DNA of 64,000 nucleotides from Micromonospora sp. NBC_01813 (GTDB lineage Bacteria; Actinomycetota; Actinomycetes; Mycobacteriales; Micromonosporaceae): NCBI RefSeq assembly GCF_035917335.1, contig NZ_CP109067.1, positions 4,029,001 to 4,093,000 of the forward strand, read 5' to 3'. Shown piece by piece: positions 9,301 to 16,776 of this stretch (position 1 is its first letter; each line of letters starts with the position of its first letter). The notes under the pieces were generated by a model. It saw only the letters and a program-made list of their open reading frames with translations, ran no database searches and was not told where the DNA came from. The position numbers and the translations under genes were made by a program.

Positions 9301-9751
9301 TTACCAGGCATGCTGATCATCCGCGTCGGGTGGCGGCGGGGAGTGCTGGCTCCAGGTGCCGTCGCGGAGCATGTACAGCCGGAAGTAGGACTCCTCCTGG
9401 TCCATCGGGAACAGGTCCTCCAAGGTGCTTCGCGTTCCAGCCAGTCGGTCAACGACTCCACGTTGCCGCGATCTGCCCCATCAGCCTGAATCATCAGGTT
9501 CGCCACCCAGCTCACCCATGCAGGCTTCGCGACTTCGCGACGCCGGACCATCCGATTTCGTTGCGCAGTAACTCTTCCACGCGCTCGGAGATGTCGTCGC
9601 GCCCGCTCCGACCGGCCGCACGTGCAGTAAGCGCCCGCCGACCGGGCAGGCCGGGCTCTGCCGAGGAGCGCAAGGCCTCACCGCCGTCGGCGACGGTCAG
9701 GTCCGGCGAATCCTTCACGATGTCAGCCTCTCTCATCTCGTCAGCGACCAT
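9301..9751 (-). pseudogene. frameshifted gene of unknown function
   Basis: Three minus-strand frames join into one sensible protein. It starts at ATG 9751 (MVADEMREADIVKD), runs through ISERVEELLRNEIGWSGVAK, continues in a second frame as PAWVSWVANLMIQADGADRG to TDWLEREA, and ends in a third frame as LEDLFPMDQEESYFRLYMLR to stop TAA 9301-9303. The first break coincides with a perfect tandem copy of CTTCGCGA (9525-9532 and 9533-9540); removing one copy restores the frame. The second break is near 9425. The family is unknown. Two breaks suggest decay rather than a single sequencing error. Confidence 0.6.
9525..9540. repeat. 8-bp tandem duplication causing a frameshift
   Basis: CTTCGCGA occurs twice in direct succession. 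The extra eight bases shift the minus-strand frame of the pseudogene at this point; deleting one copy joins GWSGVAK directly to PAWVSWV in one frame. Confidence 0.7.
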
Positions 9752-9840
9752 TCCACCGTCACGGCAGCACCGTATCCGGCCGACCGGCAGCTGCACGGGA
9801 TCGACGCCACCCTTCGTCAGGGCGGCAGTACGCTGCTCGG

Positions 9841-10287
9841 GTGGCCGAACGAGTGGATGCTCGGATTGCCGGCGTGATCCTGGTCGATCCGGCAGGTCGG
9901 TTGCTGTTGCAGCTCCGTGACGGCAACACCCGCGTCGACCCGTACCGCTGGTGCCTGCCGGGCGGGAACGTCGATCCGGGCGAGGATCCACTGATGGCCG
10001 CTCACCGGGAGTTGCTGGAGGAGACCGGCCTCAAGGTGCAAGGGCTGCGCCTGTTCTGGCAGGGCCTCGCCCCGTCGGCGAAGTTCCCCGGCGCGGTCGG
10101 CGAGTTCTCGATCTTCTACGCGACAACCGACGCCACCGACGAGGATGTGGTCTGCGGGGAGGGTGCCGCGATCCGGTTCGTGGCCGGCACCGACGTGCGC
10201 ACATTGGAGTTCGGACGGGCGTACGGCGAAATCGTCCCGCGCTTCCTGGACTCCCCGCTGTACCGCGACCTGATCACCGCCGGCTGA
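9841..10287 (+). CDS. Nudix hydrolase
   Basis: 148 residues. The Nudix box is complete: GGNVDPGEDPLMAAHRELLE continuing ETGL, matching Gx5Ex7REuxEExGu, which binds Mg and hydrolyses a nucleoside diphosphate linked to another group. Upstream, IAGVILVDPAGRLLLQLRDG and WCLPGG fit the fold. The substrate cannot be told. The GTG start at 9841 gives VAERVDARIAG. Confidence 0.88.
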   Translation: MAERVDARIAGVILVDPAGRLLLQLRDGNTRVDPYRWCLPGGNVDPGEDPLMAAHRELLEETGLKVQGLRLFWQGLAPSAKFPGAVGEFSIFYATTDATDEDVVCGEGAAIRFVAGTDVRTLEFGRAYGEIVPRFLDSPLYRDLITAG

Positions 10288-10362
10288 TCGAGATGGCGGC
10301 CAGGCGCGGTCGGGCCGATCGCGACACCGCCGAGGTGACGCCTACGCACGTCAAAATCGCCC

Positions 10363-10384
10363 GGTGAGGTATCTGAGCCTCACC
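10363..10384. terminator. short hairpin, possible terminator
   Basis: GGTGAGG and CCTCACC flank an eight-base loop between the convergent Nudix and SDR genes. There is no U-tract, so it is weak support for transcription termination. Confidence 0.35.
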
Positions 10385-10452
10385 TCGATGCGTGTCGTCT
10401 CCGGCAAGGCAACGATCGGATCTGGGTGACGGCAGCCGGAGTCGGCTGGGAG

Positions 10453-11397
10453 TTACCGCTGGTTTCCCGCGCGCAGCCAGGCAATGTAGTCAGCAGCAGC
10501 CGCGGCGGTGTCGTACTGGGGCTTGAAGCCGGTGTCCTCGCGTAGGCGGGTGGTGTCGAGCCAGCTCACCGGGTGGCCTCCGCCCGAGGGAAGTTCGCAC
10601 CGGAAGCCGGGTTCGACGGACTTGATCGCGGTGACGACCTCGGTGTTGCTCGTGGCGCGACCAGAGGCGACGTTGTACGTGGAGTTGTTCAGCTTCCCGG
10701 CGAGCTGCAGCAACGCGAGTGCACGACCGGTGTCCTTGACGTAGAGCAGGTCGAGAGCGTCTTCGGCGTGCGGCGGTGCGAGGAGTCCGGACAGGTCGGG
10801 TTCGGCGCGCTGGGCTGCAGCATGAGCCAAGGAGGGCGCGGCGAAGAACGGGTCGGGCAGGTGTCCGCCGGGACCCCAGGTGCCGGAGATGCGGGCGTTG
10901 ATGATGTCCACGTCGGTCACGTCCGAGAGGTGGCCGGCGAGCAGTTCGGTGATCTTCTTGAACGTCGGGATGGCGTGGAAGTGCCCCAAGGGGATCGACG
11001 CGTCCTCGGTGAGTGCACCTGCAGAGGTGAAGCCGTAGACGCCGATGGTGCTAGCGGTGACGACACGGCGCACACCCCAGGCCTGCGCGGCGCGGACGAT
11101 GTTGAGGAACGCCTCCAGGGCTGTCCCCGTCGCTTCGATCGGGTCGACGTCGGTCACCGGCCACGGCAGGGCGACGGCGAGGTGCACGATCCCGGTGATC
11201 GGGTACTGCCGGCCCACGGCGAGCAGGGCGTCGAGGTCGGCGACGTCGGCTTGGACGACGTGGATGGGCAGGTCCGCCAGGTGCGGGGGGACCTGTGGGG
11301 TGCGGCGCTGAAGCAGGACGCACTCCTCGCCGGCCTCGGCGAGGGCGCGGACGGTGTGGGAGCCGATGAAACCGACCCCTCCGGTAACGAGGATCAC
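10453..11397 (-). CDS. NAD-dependent epimerase/dehydratase (extended SDR)
   Basis: 314 residues with the Rossmann start ILVTGGVGFIGSHTVRALAEAG (TGxxGxxG), the HLAVA segment and VVTASTIGVYGF at the active-site serine. The usual YxxxK is not seen: the expected place reads FHAIPTFKKITELLAG, with the lysines but no tyrosine. This may be a subgroup trait or loss of classical SDR chemistry. The GTG start has AAGGTG upstream. It is divergent from the MarR gene, with a perfect palindrome between them, so MarR probably controls it. Confidence 0.8.
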   Translation of the reverse strand: MILVTGGVGFIGSHTVRALAEAGEECVLLQRRTPQVPPHLADLPIHVVQADVADLDALLAVGRQYPITGIVHLAVALPWPVTDVDPIEATGTALEAFLNIVRAAQAWGVRRVVTASTIGVYGFTSAGALTEDASIPLGHFHAIPTFKKITELLAGHLSDVTDVDIINARISGTWGPGGHLPDPFFAAPSLAHAAAQRAEPDLSGLLAPPHAEDALDLLYVKDTGRALALLQLAGKLNNSTYNVASGRATSNTEVVTAIKSVEPGFRCELPSGGGHPVSWLDTTRLREDTGFKPQYDTAAAAADYIAWLRAGNQR

Positions 11398-11416
11398 GAT
11401 GACACCTTTCGCAGCA

Positions 11417-11449
11417 AGTCTGATCGTCAGCAGTACTGACGATCAGACT
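11417..11449. promoter_or_regulatory. 33-bp perfect palindrome, likely MarR operator
   Basis: Arms AGTCTGATCGTCAG (11417-11430) and CTGACGATCAGACT (11436-11449) are exact inverse complements around a 5-base centre CAGTA. It lies between the divergent SDR and MarR starts. MarR dimers typically bind such palindromes and repress both genes until a ligand releases them. The site is seen directly; MarR binding is inferred. Confidence 0.7.
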
Positions 11450-11467
11450 ATGCCTAAGATGGGAGCC

Positions 11468-11905
11468 GTGTCCACTGAGCCGAGCGCTACCGCCGACCCG
11501 CACGAGGTCTTGGGGTACCTCCTCAAGCACGCGACCCTGAAGCTCACCGCGTTGACGGACGCAGCGCTCGAGCCGCTGGGGATCGACAGCAAGGATTTCG
11601 GGGCGCTCCGGGTCCTGGCCCACCGGGAACCAGCGTCGCAGCTACAGGTGGCGCAGACGCTCGGTATCGACCGCACCACGATGGTCGCCTTGCTGGATGT
11701 GCTCGAGCGCAAGGGCATCATCACGCGACGACCGGACCCCACCGACCGGCGCAGAAACGTCGTTGAGCTCACCGAGCAGGGGTTGCAGACCTACGAGGCG
11801 GCACAGGTGGCGCACGGGAAGGCCGAGAGCGCGTTCCTGGCCGGAATCAGTCCGAGTGCGACGAGTCAGCTTCGCCGGACACTGCGAACCCTCGTGGAGA
11901 ACTGA
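11468..11905 (+). CDS. MarR-family transcriptional regulator
   Basis: 145 residues from GTG 11468. It has the MarR winged-helix fold: YLLKHATLKLTALTDAALEP dimer helix, ASQLQVAQTLGIDRTTMVALLDVLERKGIITRRPD recognition helix and wing, and TDRRRNVVELTEQG. An in-frame ATG at 11450 lies immediately after the palindrome and would add six residues, so a leaderless start there is possible. Its likely targets are itself and the divergent SDR gene; neither ligand nor pathway is visible. Confidence 0.88.
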   Translation: MSTEPSATADPHEVLGYLLKHATLKLTALTDAALEPLGIDSKDFGALRVLAHREPASQLQVAQTLGIDRTTMVALLDVLERKGIITRRPDPTDRRRNVVELTEQGLQTYEAAQVAHGKAESAFLAGISPSATSQLRRTLRTLVEN

Positions 11906-12313
11906 CCCGACCCCCACCCTGGCCGCACCCGATCCAGCCAACGGGCAGCCCCTGCTGCCAAGCGACGTAGACGTGCAGCCCGTCTCGGTGCTCGTGGTCG
12001 AAATTCAGGAACCGCTCCCGGTCAGCCATGGAGACAGGATGCCAAACTCCTGCGCCGAAGGGCTCTGTCGAACCTTATACGGCGCAGCTTGATCCACTCT
12101 CATCGCTATGATATGGCGGCGACCAGCCACCGCCCCGGTCCCGAGACGGTCCCGAGACCCGCAGGACCTGCCGGCAACCTCGCCACCACAAGACCTCCTC
12201 ATACTTCCCTCATACGTTCCTCAGATTTCCGCCAAAACATCATCCAGCGCTTCCGGTAGCTTTTTCAAAGGATCGGGCCAGAATGTGCCCGCTATTTGAA
12301 GGGAAGCAACAAA
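11906..12313. other. 408-bp gap with possible gene remnant
   Basis: A 60-codon minus-strand frame beginning at 12029 (MADRERFLNFDHEHRDGLHV) looks protein-like for its first 30 residues, then loses sense and overlaps the 3' end of marR. It may be a gene fragment. The right half contains three heptamer-like direct repeats (12198-12226) and the leader of the secreted protein gene. Confidence 0.3.
12198..12226 (+). promoter_or_regulatory. heptamer direct repeats with 11-bp period
   Basis: CTCATAC at 12198, CTCATAC at 12209 and CTCAGAT at 12220 are spaced exactly 11 bp apart, about 90 bp upstream of the secreted protein start. This layout resembles binding sites of SARP-type actinomycete activators, which contact heptamers on one DNA face. 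No SARP gene is in the window, so the link is speculative. Confidence 0.35.
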
Positions 12314-13597
12314 ATGAGGCTGACCGCTGGTCGCACACCGCAACATTTAGGCGCGCGGCCAAGAACGCCGCGACGGCTCGGCAGACTGGTCGTCGCCGCG
12401 GCACCGGCCTTTTTGGCGGTCGTCATCGGGATTGGAAATCCGGCGGTGGCGCAGACGACCAGTTCGTCGCCCACGAGCGCCACCCCCCACTGCGTCGCCT
12501 CCTACCTGGGAACAGCTAACACGATGTTCCCTGAATGGTCACTCTCCTGCTTCGCTACCCTTCGGGATTCCGTACGGGTAGCTACCGGCGGACGCGTCAC
12601 CGACGCGCCCTTGAACGGGGCAGACTTCACCGATCAGACCATGGCAAAGATCAACGCCGCAGGTGACGCTACGCTCGCCGCAGGTGGAAGCAACGTCATG
12701 CTGCTGGCGACCATCTTCACCGGCGCGAACTTCACGGGAAAGAGCCTCTCGTTCTCGAACAGATCAACCGTCTCCAACCCGTTGTGGCGCGTGAAGACGT
12801 GCAGGATTGAGGGCGGCATCCAGATTCCGATCGACACCTTTCTCCTGGGTTTCCTGCACCAGGACTTCAACAGCACAACAAAGTCGTTCAGGACCTTCAA
12901 CGGTTGCATGATCCAAAACGATTCGGGTCGCGAGTGGTACGCGAACGACTACATGAGCTCAACAGCAGACTGGGGTTCGACGGGTAGGCTCTATTTCTTT
13001 GCGGGGCCGACTCGTCAGCAACTGTTCGACAAGTGCAACAACGGCACCAGTTCCTGTACGTTTCAGGTCAAAGGCAAGCAGGAGAGCTACAAGGGATACA
13101 CGCAGTTGGTGAAGGCGCACAACTGCTCCAGCACAAACACATTGAACGAGAGTTACTCGGTCAGTCAGACTACCGGCGGTTCCGTCACGCTGACCAACGA
13201 GGTGCACGTCGGCGCCAGCGTCAACATCAATGGGCTGGCCGAGTTTGAGGCATCCTACAAACGCGCGTTCGGCCAGACCTGGGCATGGCAGGACACCCAC
13301 ACCAGAACCACGACAATCAATCTGAACCCGCTCCACTGGGGTGCTATCGAGCGATCGCCCAAGCTGCAGACCGTCGAAGGATCGTTCGATCTCACGTTCA
13401 GTAACAACTTCTACGATCGCAAGCAGTGGCACCTCGCCGATTTCAAGGGAACCGGACCAGTGCCCAGTGATGCAGGAATCACAAGGACTCCTGGCGAGAA
13501 GTTCACCAAGGAAGAATACGAAGCAGAGTGTGATCGTCCCTGGCCCGGCGACTCGGTAGCGCCGGCGGCGGCGGTGGCGGCGGCCGACGCAGCGTAA
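12314..13597 (+). CDS. secreted protein with Greek-key-like and aerolysin-like segments
   Basis: 427 residues. A long basic leader, hydrophobic core (LVVAAAPAFLAVVIGIG) and AVA cleavage site near residue 46 form a signal peptide; PRRLGRL could allow Tat export. The mature protein starts with Ser/Thr linkers, then ATIFTGANFTGKSLSFSN resembles one beta/gamma-crystallin Greek key. The C-terminal half (about 250-400) is rich in Ser/Thr/Asn with alternating hydrophobics (NESYSVSQTTGGSVTLTNEV, then VGASVNINGLAEFEASYKR), like the insertion strands of aerolysin/ETX-type pore formers. Several cysteines may form disulfides. No family was firmly recognised. A strong hairpin follows the gene. Confidence 0.65.
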   Translation: MRLTAGRTPQHLGARPRTPRRLGRLVVAAAPAFLAVVIGIGNPAVAQTTSSSPTSATPHCVASYLGTANTMFPEWSLSCFATLRDSVRVATGGRVTDAPLNGADFTDQTMAKINAAGDATLAAGGSNVMLLATIFTGANFTGKSLSFSNRSTVSNPLWRVKTCRIEGGIQIPIDTFLLGFLHQDFNSTTKSFRTFNGCMIQNDSGREWYANDYMSSTADWGSTGRLYFFAGPTRQQLFDKCNNGTSSCTFQVKGKQESYKGYTQLVKAHNCSSTNTLNESYSVSQTTGGSVTLTNEVHVGASVNINGLAEFEASYKRAFGQTWAWQDTHTRTTTINLNPLHWGAIERSPKLQTVEGSFDLTFSNNFYDRKQWHLADFKGTGPVPSDAGITRTPGEKFTKEEYEAECDRPWPGDSVAPAAAVAAADAA

Positions 13598-13659
13598 TCA
13601 CGCCATCGTCTGACGACGTGCGCTGACGCGGGCGTCCTGCGATCCGACAGCTGGAAAAT

Positions 13660-13705
13660 GTCAGTGACGCCCCGTCGCCTTCAACCGCGACGGGGCGCCA
13701 CTGAC
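13660..13705 (+). terminator. strong stem-loop terminator
   Basis: A 19-bp stem with one mismatch (13660-13678 with 13687-13705) closes an 8-base loop, starting GTCAGTGACGCCCCG. It sits 60 bp after the secreted protein and before the convergent GPP34 gene, so it could terminate both. Confidence 0.7.
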
Positions 13706-13770
13706 AGCTGGTAGTGGTTGCTGGGAAGCTGGCAGCCGACGGGAGAAAGCGTCACTGCCCAGTGTCACCG

Positions 13771-14499
13771 TCAGCGGTGTCGGCGGCGGTGGGCGGCGCC
13801 GTCGAGGCGGTGGCGGGCGATGGTGAACAGTTCGCTGATCTCGGCCGGCAACCGGGCTGCGGTCTCCCGGTGCAGGTGGCGGCGGGCCGCCGCCGGCAGG
13901 CCGGCGAGCACGAAGTCGTCCAGCCCGGTCACCAGACACAACCCGCCCAGCCGCGCCTCAAACGTTGGCAACGGTTCGCGGCGCTGTAGGCGTACGGACA
14001 GACGGGCCCAGGCCCAGGCGGCCCGGTTCGTGTCCGTCGGCACATGGACCACGGCGGTGGCCAGCAGCCGGCGGCGTACCGTCCGGGGCCGGACCACACC
14101 CGCCGCGGTCAGCCGCCGCGCGACCTGGCCGTGGGCCCGCGGCGCCAGCAACGCCAACCAGGTCCCCACCCGCCGGTGCGCCGGCTCCGCGCCCAGCCAG
14201 CGCAGGGTCCAGCCGCCGAGCGCGTCCACCGGCACGTGCCGCGCGGCCAGCCACAACCGGCCGTCGTGCACCCGCAACGCGCCCGCGTCGACCAGGTCGG
14301 CCAGCAGGGCGGCGGCCAGACCGTACCCGAGCGGCCCGGCCGGCAGACGCGGCCGACCCGTCACATCATCGTGCGCCAGCAGGAAGAACTCGTCGGCCAG
14401 CAGCGGCGACCGGCCCCGTACCGCCGCAGCCGGCACCGGCACCCCACCACCGGAAGCTACAGCGGCGGCCGTGGTGGTCCGGGTGCGGTAGACCGTCAT
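13771..14499 (-). CDS. GPP34 (GOLPH3/Vps74-like) family protein
   Basis: 242 residues. The GPP34 signature near the N-terminus is LLADEFFLLAHDDVTGRPRL, followed by LGYGLAAALLADLVDAGALR and an all-helical body ending FTIARHRLDGAAHRRRHR. Eukaryotic members bind phosphatidylinositol-4-phosphate at the Golgi; actinobacteria have many GPP34 proteins of unknown role, probably membrane-associated. It is the last gene of an operon: its ATG overlaps the stop of the preceding gene by ATGA. A decayed copy of its last 20 codons lies at 17785-17850. Confidence 0.88.
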   Translation of the reverse strand: MTVYRTRTTTAAAVASGGGVPVPAAAVRGRSPLLADEFFLLAHDDVTGRPRLPAGPLGYGLAAALLADLVDAGALRVHDGRLWLAARHVPVDALGGWTLRWLGAEPAHRRVGTWLALLAPRAHGQVARRLTAAGVVRPRTVRRRLLATAVVHVPTDTNRAAWAWARLSVRLQRREPLPTFEARLGGLCLVTGLDDFVLAGLPAAARRHLHRETAARLPAEISELFTIARHRLDGAAHRRRHR

Positions 14500-14753
14500 G
14501 CCGGCTCCCGTCGCCGCGCCCACGCGATGAACCGCGCGTACGTCTGCGCCGGGGTCAGGCCGGGCAGGTCGCGGGCGGCTTCGGCGGCGAGCTCGGCGAC
14601 GTACATGCAGCGGCCGATCCGGTCGAAGCTCGCCATCAGCTCCGCGCGGGCCGCCTCGCACGGCCACGGCCGGCGGCAGGCCCGGCACCGCCACGACGGA
14701 CGCCACGCCACATGCCCCACCCCGGCCGCCACCGCCACCACCCGCGCGGTCAC
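14496..14753 (-). CDS. small CxxC protein of the GPP34 operon
   Basis: 85 residues from GTG 14753. This start was chosen because GTGA overlaps the stop of the zinc-ribbon gene, which indicates translational coupling. The centre reads WRPSWRCRACRRPWPCEAAR with three cysteines, followed by a helical AELMASFDRIGRCMYVAELA. Proteins of this style in Micromonosporaceae are sometimes labelled flavin reductase, but no flavin domain is visible. It may bind metal. Function unknown. Confidence 0.65.
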   Translation of the reverse strand: MTARVVAVAAGVGHVAWRPSWRCRACRRPWPCEAARAELMASFDRIGRCMYVAELAAEAARDLPGLTPAQTYARFIAWARRREPA

Positions 14754-15007
14754 CGCCCGGCCCGCCGCCGGGACCGGCCGGGCCACACCCAGGTCCGCCG
14801 CAGGGTCACGGTCCGCGCCGGCTGCGGCGCCCACCGACGCCCGGCCGCCTCGACCTGCGCGGGCAGCAGCCCGCCGGTCGGACATGCCGGGCAGGTCAGG
14901 GTACGGCCACAGCCGGGACACCAGCGGTGCCGATGCCGACACAAACTGAACCCGACCACCGCGCCGACCAGCACCGCAATGATGGCGGCGAGCACCACAT
15001 CCAGCAT
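14750..15007 (-). CDS. membrane-anchored zinc-ribbon protein
   Basis: 85 residues. A single N-terminal membrane helix (DVVLAAIIAVLVGAVVGFSL, residues 3-22) is followed by CRHRHRWCPGCGRTLTCPAC, with two CxxC pairs typical of a zinc ribbon, then a basic tail. The ATG at 15007 has a GAGAGGGG ribosome-binding site. It is the second gene of the operon, 34 bp after the DivIVA-like gene and overlapping the next gene by four bases. Function unknown. Confidence 0.65.
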   Translation of the reverse strand: MLDVVLAAIIAVLVGAVVGFSLCRHRHRWCPGCGRTLTCPACPTGGLLPAQVEAAGRRWAPQPARTVTLRRTWVWPGRSRRRAGR

Positions 15008-15041
15008 CAAGCTACCCCTCTCCCCGCGTCGTCCACAGTGT

Positions 15042-15479
15042 TCAACCGACCGGCCGGGCCTGGAACTGCTGCGACTGCCAGTCCCGCAACGCCTGCTTGA
15101 TCCGCACGTTCTCGTCCCGGGTGACCGCCAACTCGGCCCGCACCGCGGTCAACTCGTCGGCGACCAGGTGCAGGAAGGCGCGTACCTCGGTCGGGTCGCA
15201 ACCGCGCCGGGTGCGGACCGGGAACCGCCGGTCGCGGACCAGCCCGGGGCTGATCGACGGCCGCACCACGCTGGCGCCGTAGTAGAGGTGGGTGCCGGCG
15301 TTGCCGCCGCGCCGGGCCGGCGGACGCGACCCGCCGCCAGCAGCGGCGGGAGGCCGGGCGGGCGGCCGGGTCTGGTTGGCGAGGCTGGCGAGCAGCCGGG
15401 CCTGCCGCCGGGTACGCCGAGGGAACAGGACAAGGTCGAGAAGTCTGCGCACGGGTGGGACCGCCCTTTCGAAGGTCAC
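15042..15479 (-). CDS. DivIVA-domain-like protein
   Basis: 145 residues from GTG 15479. A basic, proline-rich N-terminal half is followed by RRGCDPTEVRAFLHLVADEL and a coiled-coil TAVRAELAVTRDENVRIKQALRDW, which matches the GYDxxEVxxFL...L pattern of DivIVA N-terminal domains. DivIVA proteins mark curved or polar membrane. As head of an operon with a membrane zinc ribbon, a CxxC protein and GPP34, it suggests a membrane-associated complex. That is inference. Confidence 0.7.
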   Translation of the reverse strand: MTFERAVPPVRRLLDLVLFPRRTRRQARLLASLANQTRPPARPPAAAGGGSRPPARRGGNAGTHLYYGASVVRPSISPGLVRDRRFPVRTRRGCDPTEVRAFLHLVADELTAVRAELAVTRDENVRIKQALRDWQSQQFQARPVG

Positions 15480-15922
15480 GGGATCGCCGCTACATCGCGG
15501 TTCGGTGGGGAAGGTGGGATGGGCGGCCCGACCCCGAACGGGGGCGCGGAGGTCGGGCCGCCCGCCCTGCGCACGCAGCCACAAACGGCGGTACGCCCGC
15601 AGGGCCGCTGGTACGGGCGTCTCGGCGGCTTACTCAGCCGAACGCCGGGATCGGCTCCACCCTTCTGCGGCAGCAGTAGGCTGCCCGAGTAGCCGAACGA
15701 GTGGATGATCGGCTCGGATGTCGCTTTCGTCGAGCAAGGGACTCTCCTCTTCATCAGGCGCGGTGGCGCAGATAGAGAGCTACCAACGTCATGAACTGAC
15801 CTGCCGTAACGGGGCGTAGTCATGCTCGCGTGTCTCGTAAGCGTCGGGGAATGTCGCTCTGCCACCTCGGTGCCGAACTTCTGCCGAACTTGGCAGACCC
15901 GGCAGTGCCGGGAATCGGAGCA
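15480..15922. other. 443-bp gap with gene-fragment traces
   Basis: Divergent control region of the DivIVA-like operon and the aminotransferase. It contains a Nudix-like fragment (15686-15793) and no complete gene. Confidence 0.4.
15686..15793 (+). pseudogene. Nudix-like N-terminal fragment
   Basis: The stretch around 15689-15713 is almost identical to the first bases of the Nudix gene at 9841 (GCCGAACGAGTGGATG shared). A following frame reads SDVAFVEQGTLLFIRRGGAD, like the first strand pair of a Nudix fold, then stops. It lacks the Nudix box, so it is a small remnant. Confidence 0.35.
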
Positions 15923-16714
15923 ATGCGAGAGACTGGCACCATGCTGCTGAACGGCCGGCCGGTTGATCTAGATCAATTGAAGATCCTCGGTCTCACCAAC
16001 TACGGTCACTTCACGTCCATGCGAGTGGACGCCGGCCGGGTGCGCGGCCTCATGCTGCATCTTGACCGGCTGACAAGAGACTGTCGCGTACTCTTCGGCG
16101 CGGAACTCGATCGAGACGAGGTACGCAGCTATGTCCGCCAGGCGGTAGACGGCTCTGCCGAGTCGATCGTCGCCCGGGTCACGGTGTTCGACCCGAATCT
16201 CGAACTCGGGCATCCCGCCAGCGCATCAAGCCCTCAGGTGCTCGTCACGACGCGCCCGGCGTCGCTGGTCCCCCCGCAGCCGCTGACGCTCACCGCCTGC
16301 GCGTACGACCGGGACGCTCCAGCCGTCAAGCACATCGGACTGTTCGCGACGCTGTACCACCGTCGGCAGGCTCAACTCGCTGGCTTTGATGACGTCCTGC
16401 TCGTGGACAGCGAGGGTTTCATCTCCGAAGGGGCAACCTGGAACATCGGCCTAGTCGAAGGCGACGAGATCGTGTGGCCGCAGGCACCCGTCTTGCCGGG
16501 AATCACGATGGCGCTGATCCAGCAGGAGCGTGCAGGGCTTCAGCGCCGCGTCAAGCTGACGGAGCTGGATCGCTACACCGCAGCGTTTGCCACCAACGCT
16601 GCGGTGGGAGTCCGGGATATCGTCGCGATCGACGCGGTCCGGTGGACCGACACGGTGCCGCTGGTCGAGCAGATCCGCAAGGAGTACAGCGCCATCCCCG
16701 GCGAGCCACTCTGA
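15923..16714 (+). CDS. class IV aminotransferase family protein
   Basis: 263 residues of the branched-chain aminotransferase/4-amino-4-deoxychorismate lyase fold. The likely PLP lysine is in APAVKHIGLFATLYHRRQAQ; GFDDVLLVDSEGFISEGATWN and VLPGITMALIQ are class IV signatures. Relatives either transaminate or cleave amino substrates; the exact reaction cannot be told. ATG 15923 follows CGGAG; ATG 15941 is an alternative. The HTH-SUMF1 gene starts 62 bp downstream on the same strand, so the two are probably co-transcribed. Confidence 0.85.
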   Translation: MRETGTMLLNGRPVDLDQLKILGLTNYGHFTSMRVDAGRVRGLMLHLDRLTRDCRVLFGAELDRDEVRSYVRQAVDGSAESIVARVTVFDPNLELGHPASASSPQVLVTTRPASLVPPQPLTLTACAYDRDAPAVKHIGLFATLYHRRQAQLAGFDDVLLVDSEGFISEGATWNIGLVEGDEIVWPQAPVLPGITMALIQQERAGLQRRVKLTELDRYTAAFATNAAVGVRDIVAIDAVRWTDTVPLVEQIRKEYSAIPGEPL

Positions 16715-16776
16715 CGAGCTTCGCATCGCTGCGTGCAGCGACACTTGACCCGCGACGAGGATGAGAGGAGTCGCAG

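Noticed and set aside
13771-15692. Long plus-strand reading frames across 13.9-15.7 kb
   Set aside because: They are Pro/Arg/Ala-rich shadows opposite the minus-strand operon, whose genes have real domains, start signals and overlapping stops.
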